Below, piece after piece: positions 43,758 through 49,634 of a stretch of DNA of 49,634 nucleotides. Numbering within the stretch: position 1 is the first letter of the stretch; every line of letters starts with the position of its first letter. Below the pieces are notes generated by a model. It searched no databases. It worked only from the letters and a program-made list of their open reading frames with translations, and was not told where the DNA came from. Origin of the DNA: Candidatus Magnetomicrobium cryptolimnococcus (GTDB taxonomy: Bacteria > Nitrospirota > Thermodesulfovibrionia > Thermodesulfovibrionales > Magnetobacteriaceae); assembly GCA_018606805.1 (NCBI GenBank), contig JAGYWI010000022.1, positions 1 through 49,634 of the forward strand. The letters run 5' to 3'. A program made the translations under genes and the position numbers.

Positions 43758-44150
43758 TTAAAAAGGTTCTATATCAGTAGTTTCTTCTGGTGGTAAGGAA
43801 TTATCCTCAAAATTTGTCCGTCCAGAGCCCTGCTTCTTCGGTAGAAACTGAATATCTTGAGCTACTATTTCAAATTTACTTTTTTGTTGTCCCTCGGACT
43901 CCCATTTCCTTTCTCTTAAGCGTCCATCAACAATAACGCCACTTCCTTTATTTAAGTACTCGCTACATGTCTCAGCGCGCCTACCAAATATCACCACATT
44001 TATAAATAACACTTCATCCTTCCACTCATCGCCAACCTTCACCTTTGAATTAGCAGCCATACCAATAGTAGCGACAGCAGTACCTTGTGGCGTATACCGG
44101 AGTTCAGGGTCTCTTGTTAAAAATCCTACTAAGATTATTTTATTAAACAT
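43758..44150 (-). CDS. ssb: Single-stranded DNA-binding protein
   Basis: 130 residues. OB-fold: MFNKIILVGFLTRDPELRYTPQGTAVATIGMA and GSGVIVDGRLRERKWESEGQQKSKFEI; the acidic C-terminal tip ends in EPF, close to the DDxPF-type tail that recruits repair proteins. Sits between rpsF and rpsR, the usual arrangement. The 16-bp tandem duplication before its ATG carries two AAGAGG ribosome-site copies. Confidence 0.95.
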   Translation of the reverse strand: MFNKIILVGFLTRDPELRYTPQGTAVATIGMAANSKVKVGDEWKDEVLFINVVIFGRRAETCSEYLNKGSGVIVDGRLRERKWESEGQQKSKFEIVAQDIQFLPKKQGSGRTNFEDNSLPPEETTDIEPF

Positions 44151-44182
44151 TTAAATCAAACCTCTTTTAAATCAAACCTCTT
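44151..44182. repeat. 16-bp tandem duplication at the rpsF/ssb junction
   Basis: TTAAATCAAACCTCTT occurs twice without a gap (44151-44166 and 44167-44182). On the coding strand each copy contains AAGAGG, and the second ends at the rpsF stop. It looks like a slippage duplication of the ssb ribosome-binding region. Confidence 0.85.
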
Positions 44183-44609
44183 AGCTATTTACCTCTTTAG
44201 GCGTATTTTCTGGTACTATTTCTTCTGCTGACTCAGACACTACATTTTCACTTTCTACCTTACTTGCAGCTGAAGCAGATTTGCTCGTTTCAAGTGACTT
44301 CTCAAGTGCCTTTATTTCCTTCTTACCGAGCTTTATTACCATAAACTTAAATATATTATCGTTTACTTTAAAAAAATTCTCCAACGACTTTATAGTACCA
44401 GAAGGTGCTTTAAAGACAAACAGTATATAGTAACCCTTTTCCTGCTTATTAATAATATAAGCAAGTTTTCTGCGTCCCCAGCGTTCTACGTTGAGCATCT
44501 GACCCGCTGATTTTTCTATTGTCTCGGTTATTTTTCTTTCTGCAATATCAACACCTTCATCATCCAAAGCCGCATTGAGTATCACTATATTTTCGTAATA
44601 ATTCATCAA
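44181..44609 (-). CDS. rpsF: Ribosomal protein bS6
   Basis: 142 residues. MNYYENIVILNAALDDEGVDIAERKI, GRRKLAYIINKQEKGYYILFVFKA and IFKFMVIKLGKK give the ferredoxin-like fold; the Ser/Glu-rich tail from residue 110 is an extension longer than E. coli's. AAGGGGG precedes the ATG. First of the operon rpsF-ssb-rpsR-DUF507-DUF507 with a promoter at 44665-44693. Confidence 0.95.
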   Translation of the reverse strand: MMNYYENIVILNAALDDEGVDIAERKITETIEKSAGQMLNVERWGRRKLAYIINKQEKGYYILFVFKAPSGTIKSLENFFKVNDNIFKFMVIKLGKKEIKALEKSLETSKSASAASKVESENVVSESAEEIVPENTPKEVNS

Positions 44610-44664
44610 TCCCCCTTAATATTTACACTAAAGAACATTCCTCTATAGTATTTCAAAAAACAAA

Positions 44665-44693
44665 AATATAACATAATTTACAATATAAAGCAA
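44665..44693 (-). promoter_or_regulatory. Promoter of the rpsF operon
   Basis: On the minus strand TTGCTT (44693-44688), 17 nt, TATATT (44670-44665). The leader would be about 50 nt. The same box pair stands before the FlgO-type genes at 7965-7993. Confidence 0.6.
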
Positions 44694-44860
44694 TATAATA
44701 ATAAAAAAACTTACTAAACCATGCTAATTATAACATAAGAAAAATAGCCCTGTAAATCTTTAAAATCGTTACATCAACATTTTATTTTCGGAATCCGATA
44801 ATTATCCAAATAGGCACACGACAATTAAAACAAATTATTAAAAAGTATTTCAATAATTTG

Positions 44861-44877
44861 TATAGTATGTTACTATA
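44861..44877. promoter_or_regulatory. Inverted repeat before clpS
   Basis: TATAGTA-TGT-TACTATA is a perfect 7-bp inverted repeat 61 nt before the clpS ATG. It can be a regulator site or simply AT-rich promoter DNA; TATAGT can serve as -10. Confidence 0.35.
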
Positions 44878-44937
44878 AAAAGAGCGTGGAGTAAGCAGGT
44901 TAGTAATGAAGCAATCTTTGTAAGGAGGAAATTGGCA

Positions 44938-45252
44938 ATGTCAATAGAGGGACCCGGGTTTAAGGAGCTGATAGAGCAAAAAACTTATCAGAAACTTAAA
45001 CCTCCAGTAATGTACAAAGTAATTCTCCTAAATGACGACTACACAACGATGGAGTTTGTCGTTTATGTCTTAGAAGATGTGTTTCATAAGAATAACGATG
45101 AGGCAAACCAGATTATGATGCTTGTACATAAAAAAGGCTCTGGGCTTTGTGGTATCTACACAAAAGACATAGCAGAAACTCGGATTAAAAGGGTCAATGA
45201 ATTGGCAATACAACACGACTTTCCGCTTAAATGTATAATGGAAAAGGATTAG
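44938..45252 (+). CDS. clpS: ClpS adaptor
   Basis: 104 residues. KVILLNDDYTTMEFVVYVLEDVFHKNNDEANQIMMLVHKKGSGLCGIYTKDIAETR is the ClpS core with the Asn-Asp pair that holds the N-terminal amine of N-degrons and the EDVF region contacting ClpA. Here the second half of the family's VHxxG motif is present (VHKKGSG). AAGGAGG (44922-44928) favours ATG 44938 over an in-frame TTG. It starts the clpS-clpA-aat cluster. Confidence 0.95.
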   Translation: MSIEGPGFKELIEQKTYQKLKPPVMYKVILLNDDYTTMEFVVYVLEDVFHKNNDEANQIMMLVHKKGSGLCGIYTKDIAETRIKRVNELAIQHDFPLKCIMEKD

Positions 45253-45360
45253 TCGTAGAACCAGAAGTAATCGTTCACTCACACCTATACACACCTATAA
45301 TAGAGGAGAGATAAAGGTGCGCTGGCTTAAACGGTTACAATCAGAGAAGGATAAGAGGAT

Positions 45361-47634
45361 ATGATTAACAAAGATTTTGAAGTAAGCCTGGATGAAACCA
45401 TTAAAAGCGCTAAAAAGAGCCGTCATGAGTATTTATCTATAGAGCATATATTGTTTGCAGTGCTTTGTGACAGAAAAGGGGCTGAAATTATAGCGAATTG
45501 CGGGGGAGAGCTTAACAGGTTAAGGCACTCATTAGAAGACTTCTTTGAAAAGTACATACCCAAATTACCAGAAAATAACGACGAATACCCACAGCCAACT
45601 GTTGGGTTTCACAGGGTTTTGCAAAGGGCGCTTATGCACATCCAATCAGCCGGTAAAATGGAAGTAGATGCAGGGGACCTTTTGGCAGCTCTTTTTTTTG
45701 AAGAAGACTCACACGCAGTGTATTTTCTTAAAAAAGAAGACATTAGCCGTCTTGATATTTTAAATTATATATCACATGGAATATCAAAGGTAATGCCAAC
45801 TGAGGACGACGGGGTAGAGCTTGAGCAGGAGGAAGGTGGCCAGAACTTTGAAGAAAGACGGCCTATCAAAAACCCTCTGGAACTTTTCACAGAGGATATG
45901 GTAGAGCAGGCTAAAAAAGGTAATATTGATAAGCTTGTAGGGCGGGCTGCTGAAATAGAAAGGACTGTCGAGATACTAAGCCGCAGAAGAAAAAATAACC
46001 CTATACTAGTCGGAGAACCAGGGGTTGGTAAAACTGCCATTGTTGAAGGATTAGCCCTTCAGATAGCAGGAAATGCCATACCGGATATATTAAAAAAAGC
46101 ACGTATATACAAACTTGACCTTGGTGGGCTTCTTGCCGGTACTAAATACAGGGGCGAGTTTGAAGCAAGACTAAAGTCTATTATTGACGCTATCATAAAG
46201 AAACCAGATGCAATACTCTTTATTGACGAAATACATAATATAGTTGGCGCTGGAGCTACCAGCGGAGGCTCCATGGATGCCTCTAATATATTAAAACCAG
46301 TACTAAATTCAAATAAGCTCAGGTGTATTGGTGCCAGTACATATGAGGAATACAAAAATTATTTTGAAAAAGATAGGGCACTTTCAAGGAGATTCCAAAA
46401 AATCGAGGTTCAAGAACCAAGCGTTGAGGATGCTCACGAAATCCTCAAAGGGCTTAAGCCATATTATGAAGAATTTCACGGTGTAACCTATACTGTAGAT
46501 GCACTTAAAACAGCAGCAGAGCTTTCTTCTAAATACATTAACGATAGGCATTTACCAGATAAGGCAATTGACGTTATTGACGAAACAGGTGCATTTGTAA
46601 AATTAGCGTCATCAAAACGGGTTAAAATAGTTGACGCTAAAGACATTGAAAAGGTTATAGCCAAAATTGCCAAGATACCAACACAAAGCGTATCATTATC
46701 AGATACTGAAAAACTAAAAGGGCTTGAAGACGAACTGAAGGCTGTTGTCTTTGGACAAGATAACGCCATAAGCTCACTGGTCATTTCTATAAAAAGGGCA
46801 CGGGCAGGATTAAGCATACCGGGTAAACCAGTAGGGTCTTTTTTATTTACAGGTCCAACTGGCGTTGGCAAAACCGAAATAGCACGACAGCTTGCTCTAA
46901 GCCTTGGTGTTAAGTTCATTCGCTTTGATATGAGTGAATATATGGAAAAACACACGGTTGCACGGTTAATCGGGGCACCGCCCGGATACGTTGGGTTTGA
47001 TCAAGGGGGACTTTTAACAGACGCAATAAGAAAAAACCCTTACAGCGTCCTTCTTTTTGATGAAATAGAAAAGGCACATCCGGACTTGTACAGCATATTG
47101 CTACAGGTCATGGACTATGCTACCTTAACCGATAATAATGGAAAAAAGGCTGACTTTAGAAATGTCGTCCTTATCATGACCTCAAATGCTGGCGCTCAAG
47201 ACATGGATAAAGACTCCATTGGCTTTGCAAAATTGAGAGAAGCCAAAAGACAGGAAGATAGAGCCCTAAAGGGTAAAGATGCTATTAAAAAGGTATTTAG
47301 CCCAGAATTTAGAAATAGACTAGACGATACAATCATGTTTAACTCCCTAACTCCTGAGATAATGATAAAGGTCGTTGATAAGTTCATTTATGAAATGGAA
47401 ACCCAACTTAAGGCTAGAAACATCGGCTTAGCTATCTCAGATACAGCAAAGGAATATCTGGCAAAAAAGGGGTATGACGACACCTACGGTGCAAGACCAC
47501 TTGGGCGGCTCATACAAAAGGAAATCAAAGCCGCTATTGCAGATGAAATACTCTTTGGCTGCCTTAAAAAAGGCGGTAAAATCATTATAGATTTTCACTC
47601 AGAACAACTGAACTTTGAATATGCAAAGGCTTAA
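45361..47634 (+). CDS. clpA: ClpA, AAA+ unfoldase of ClpAP
   Basis: 757 residues. N domain (about 1-145), NBD1 with GEPGVGKTAIVEGLA (about 218-232) and FIDEIHNIVGAG, NBD2 with GPTGVGKTEIARQLA (about 497-511) and LLFDEIEKAHPD; the loop DSIGFAK carries the IGF tripeptide that docks ClpP. It unfolds ClpS-delivered N-degron substrates. It follows clpS by 108 nt, with a weak GGAT ribosome site. ClpP itself is not in the window. Confidence 0.96.
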   Translation: MINKDFEVSLDETIKSAKKSRHEYLSIEHILFAVLCDRKGAEIIANCGGELNRLRHSLEDFFEKYIPKLPENNDEYPQPTVGFHRVLQRALMHIQSAGKMEVDAGDLLAALFFEEDSHAVYFLKKEDISRLDILNYISHGISKVMPTEDDGVELEQEEGGQNFEERRPIKNPLELFTEDMVEQAKKGNIDKLVGRAAEIERTVEILSRRRKNNPILVGEPGVGKTAIVEGLALQIAGNAIPDILKKARIYKLDLGGLLAGTKYRGEFEARLKSIIDAIIKKPDAILFIDEIHNIVGAGATSGGSMDASNILKPVLNSNKLRCIGASTYEEYKNYFEKDRALSRRFQKIEVQEPSVEDAHEILKGLKPYYEEFHGVTYTVDALKTAAELSSKYINDRHLPDKAIDVIDETGAFVKLASSKRVKIVDAKDIEKVIAKIAKIPTQSVSLSDTEKLKGLEDELKAVVFGQDNAISSLVISIKRARAGLSIPGKPVGSFLFTGPTGVGKTEIARQLALSLGVKFIRFDMSEYMEKHTVARLIGAPPGYVGFDQGGLLTDAIRKNPYSVLLFDEIEKAHPDLYSILLQVMDYATLTDNNGKKADFRNVVLIMTSNAGAQDMDKDSIGFAKLREAKRQEDRALKGKDAIKKVFSPEFRNRLDDTIMFNSLTPEIMIKVVDKFIYEMETQLKARNIGLAISDTAKEYLAKKGYDDTYGARPLGRLIQKEIKAAIADEILFGCLKKGGKIIIDFHSEQLNFEYAKA

Positions 47635-47661
47635 AACGTAACTACTGACAGTTATTAAGCC

Positions 47662-48369
47662 ATGCCTATTTATAGATTAACGGAAGATATAGTATTCCCT
47701 CCACCTGAGCTTGCCGAAGAAGATGGTATGCTTGCGGTGGGAGGGGACCTTTCGGTAGAACGGCTGTTATGTGCCTACACAATGGGCATATTCCCATGGT
47801 ATATGGATGATTCACCTATTTTGTGGTGGGCGCCAAATCCGAGGCTAATACTAATACCAAGTGAGTTAAAAGTTTCAAGAAGCCTCCGCCAAGAAATTAA
47901 AAAAAATACCTTCTCAATTACGATGGATGAGGATTTTAAAGGTGTCATTACGGCATGCTCAAACACAAGAAGAGATAACAAAGAAGGGACCCAAAAAAGT
48001 ACATGGATAACAACTGAAATGATAGACGCCTATATCCGTTTATATGAAATCGGCGTTGCCCACTCTGTGGAAAGCTGGTATAACGGTGAACTCGTGGGAG
48101 GCCTCTACGGAATTTCCATGGGAAAGGCTTTTTTCGGTGAATCTATGTTTACAAAACATACAAATGCCTCTAAAGTTGCATTTGTACATTTAGTTAACCA
48201 TCTTATAAAATGGGACTTTATATTAATAGATTGCCAAGTAAAAACTAATCATCTTATGAGCTTTGGAGCAAGAGAAATACCTATTGGCATTTTTTTAAGG
48301 TTGCTCGATAAAGCACTAGATTACCACACAAAAACAGGTAAATGGACATTTAATAGTGATTTCGATTGA
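47662..48369 (+). CDS. aat: Leucyl/phenylalanyl-tRNA-protein transferase
   Basis: 235 residues. FPPPELAEEDGMLAVGGDLSVERLL, YTMGIFPWYMDDSPILWWAPNPRLIL, HSVESWYNGELVGGLYGISMGKAFFGESMFT and HLIKWDFILIDCQVKTNHLMSFGA are Aat signatures. It adds Leu or Phe to N-terminal Lys or Arg, creating N-degrons recognised by ClpS. Placement right after clpA gives a complete N-end-rule module. Its stop overlaps the next gene's start by 14 nt. Confidence 0.96.
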   Translation: MPIYRLTEDIVFPPPELAEEDGMLAVGGDLSVERLLCAYTMGIFPWYMDDSPILWWAPNPRLILIPSELKVSRSLRQEIKKNTFSITMDEDFKGVITACSNTRRDNKEGTQKSTWITTEMIDAYIRLYEIGVAHSVESWYNGELVGGLYGISMGKAFFGESMFTKHTNASKVAFVHLVNHLIKWDFILIDCQVKTNHLMSFGAREIPIGIFLRLLDKALDYHTKTGKWTFNSDFD

Positions 48370-48811
48370 TAAAGAATTTATTAAAAACCACGCAGTTAAC
48401 AGCTACCCCCATGAGTGTATAGGTATAATCACTACAAATGGAAAGCAACTCTTTTATTACCCGCTTAATAATACTCAAAACGAAGTCCACAAAAAAGAAC
48501 CAGCAAAATACCCATGGAAAGCCGAAATAGCATATACTGTAGATAGAATAGAATTTGACAAATTAATTAAGGAAGTATCAAAACAAGGAGAAAAACTCAT
48601 AGCCTTTTACCATTCCCATCCAGACCATGAAGCATACTTTTCAGAAATAGATAAAGAGGCTCAAACAGTCTTTGGAGAACCTGAGTTTCCTGATGCAATT
48701 CATATAGTTATTTCCATACGTATGGGAATACCTAATAATATTCGCTGTTATCAGTGGAATAAAAATACTTATGATTTTGATGAAATAAAAACCTACCTCT
48801 TGATAACATAG
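48356..48811 (+). CDS. JAMM/Mov34 (M67) metallopeptidase
   Basis: 151 residues. Glu in HECIGII, then HSHPDHEAYFSEID gives the HxHx7Sx2D zinc site of JAMM peptidases. Bacterial homologues remove C-terminal residues from sulfur-carrier or ubiquitin-like proteins. Start GTG 48356, 14 nt inside aat, so translational coupling is likely. No ThiS/MoaD-like gene is nearby, so the substrate is unknown; a protein-turnover role beside clpS-clpA-aat is possible. Confidence 0.85.
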   Translation: MISIDKEFIKNHAVNSYPHECIGIITTNGKQLFYYPLNNTQNEVHKKEPAKYPWKAEIAYTVDRIEFDKLIKEVSKQGEKLIAFYHSHPDHEAYFSEIDKEAQTVFGEPEFPDAIHIVISIRMGIPNNIRCYQWNKNTYDFDEIKTYLLIT

Positions 48812-48878
48812 CACATTTAATTTAATAGGTAACAAAAATTAAGGGCGAACACGTAGATTACCACTACGGACAGATATT

Positions 48879-48928
48879 AAGAAAGCCGTTTTTTGACTTT
48901 CTTTATTGAGCGCAATTCCGCTTAATAA
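48879..48928. terminator. Hairpins between the JAMM and toxin genes
   Basis: AAGAAAG (48879-48885)/CTTTCTT (48897-48903) and TTATTGAGCG/CGCTTAATAA (48903-48928, one mismatch) lie between two convergent genes and may act as a bidirectional terminator. Confidence 0.4.
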
Positions 48929-49188
48929 ACTTCGTCGTGCGTGCCTATGTCCAAAATATGAATAACATTATCGTCAATCTTGAATATTATCCTCATATCA
49001 TTTGTTAAAAAACAGGCATACTTGCCTTTTAACTGACCGCTTAGCGCATGAGTTTTTAGTGATTGGTCAAATGGATTTTGCCGTAGTAACTTTGTCGCTT
49101 TTAAAATTTTCTCTTGTAAGTCTGGATTATTTTTGATTAACTTAAAGGATTTATGGGAAAATGATTTCTCAGCTTTTATTTTTGGCAA
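48922..49188 (-). CDS. RelE/YafQ-type toxin
   Basis: 88 residues. The pattern SFKLIKNNPDLQEKILKATKLLRQNPFDQSLKTHALSGQLKGKYACFLTNDMRIIFKIDDNVIHILDIGTHDEVY is typical of the RelE/ParE superfamily, YafQ-like: a basic mid region and the RIIF...DIGTHDEVY end containing the catalytic-type His/Asp. A ribosome-dependent mRNA interferase is expected. It starts at TTG 49188 directly after the antitoxin stop. Confidence 0.85.
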   Translation of the reverse strand: MPKIKAEKSFSHKSFKLIKNNPDLQEKILKATKLLRQNPFDQSLKTHALSGQLKGKYACFLTNDMRIIFKIDDNVIHILDIGTHDEVY

Positions 49189-49443
49189 TCATTCACTCCA
49201 GTTTACAATGGCTTCAACTAAATCTTCGGCTGTATCAAATTCGACATAATCTGGATTGGCTTCAATTACCAGTATTCTTTCAACAAACTCTTTGTGTTTC
49301 TTTTCTTTTTCTAACAAAAAGACTACATACTCATAAAGGGAATCTATCAGTTTTGGTGATAACTCTTTAAGTGCTTCTTTAATAGCCTCTATCTTGTATG
49401 CTTCTGTTTGTTCAACAGGGTTTTGAATTATAGTTGTTTCCAT
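49189..49443 (-). CDS. Antitoxin of the RelE/YafQ-type pair
   Basis: 84 residues, acidic, mainly helical. It lacks a recognised DNA-binding fold at the N-terminus but is encoded just upstream of the toxin on the same strand, the classic antitoxin-first order. It ends in ...EAIVNWSE with TGA adjoining the toxin TTG. The C-terminal acidic helices probably wrap the toxin. Confidence 0.75.
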   Translation of the reverse strand: METTIIQNPVEQTEAYKIEAIKEALKELSPKLIDSLYEYVVFLLEKEKKHKEFVERILVIEANPDYVEFDTAEDLVEAIVNWSE

Positions 49444-49477
49444 TTAGTTAGTTTAACATAAAATATAGACTTATTAC

Positions 49478-49529
49478 TGTATACCAAAATAAAAATGGTT
49501 TGCAAAAAATAATCAATACCGTTCGGCAT
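49478..49529 (-). promoter_or_regulatory. Promoter and imperfect palindrome before the TA operon
   Basis: On the minus strand TTGCAA (49505-49500), 16 nt, TATACA (49483-49478). Just upstream, 49516-49529 (ATRCCGWWCGGYAT) is an imperfect palindrome also present, inverted, at 106-122. It could be the operator for TA autoregulation or part of a dispersed repeat. Confidence 0.4.
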
Positions 49530-49559
49530 AAATATTGTTTAAATAAAATTTCACAAATT

Positions 49560-49634
49560 TATAACACCTTTCGATTTGATAAGGACAAAGTGTAGATAAT
49601 AAAAATAGGGCAGACACTCGAAAGGTCTGCCCCT
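49560..49634. repeat. Family B repeat (continues past the window)
   Basis: From CTTTCGATTTGATAAGG through AAAGTGTAGATAATAAAAAT to a GGCAGAC...GTCTGCC hairpin, this matches 16233-16305 closely. Confidence 0.75.

Overview
The window reads as a low-GC (AT-rich), diderm, flagellated bacterium. It has LpxK and other envelope and polysaccharide genes, a flagellar hook protein, FlgO-type lipoproteins, a chemoreceptor and an HD-GYP protein. Selenocysteine use is shown by a SelD with an in-frame UGA. The mix of CimA, tandem DUF507 genes in the rpsF-ssb-rpsR operon, CIRCE-controlled htpG and clpS-clpA-aat suggests Nitrospirota or a neighbouring phylum. That placement is an inference from gene content, not a proven assignment. 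No rRNA, tRNA, CRISPR array, intact insertion sequence or prophage was seen.

Layout. 1-2.8 kb: a metal-efflux type operon (ArsR regulator, DUF318 permease, small thioredoxin, c-type cytochrome). 2.9-7.7 kb: citramalate synthase, a tandem HD/HD-GYP protein overlapping type I 3-dehydroquinate dehydratase, and flagellar hook FlgE. 7.7-10 kb: a MITE-like element, then three consecutive exported lipoproteins, two clearly of the FlgO family. 10-14 kb: a DtxR/MntR regulator, a CDF-like membrane protein, and on the opposite strand a chemoreceptor with a zinc-binding CZB domain plus a lipoprotein. 14.2-16.2 kb: htpG behind a CIRCE operator. 16.5-20.9 kb (minus): lpxK, then a SIR2-like protein, mltG and ispG. 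20.9-24.3 kb: a large hybrid histidine kinase and a small 2[4Fe-4S] ferredoxin.

24.3-38.1 kb is an exopolysaccharide/envelope-glycan locus. On the minus strand it has a B12-binding radical SAM protein, a glycoside-hydrolase-like protein, an O-antigen ligase/polymerase, a Wzz/tyrosine-kinase-like protein with a degenerate P-loop, an acyltransferase, GT9 and GT2 glycosyltransferases and a flippase-like membrane protein. An AlkP-superfamily phosphodiesterase and, on the plus strand, a Wzx-type flippase complete it. Overlapping the flippase stop is an unrecognised two-gene unit, a winged-helix-like protein and a P-loop ATPase; the ATPase carries seven perfect 12-bp repeats.

40.9-44.6 kb (minus) has selenocysteine selD, a pseudo-HPt protein, an HNH nuclease and the operon rpsF-ssb-rpsR-DUF507-DUF507. 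44.9-48.8 kb (plus) is an N-degron module, clpS-clpA-aat, with an overlapping JAMM peptidase gene. A RelE/YafQ-type toxin-antitoxin pair closes the window.

Two themes cross the window. Several genes have a -10 box 5-9 nt before their ATG and no Shine-Dalgarno sequence, implying leaderless transcripts. Two families of short palindromic repeats fill many intergenic gaps, and one copy supplies the stop codon of lpxK.
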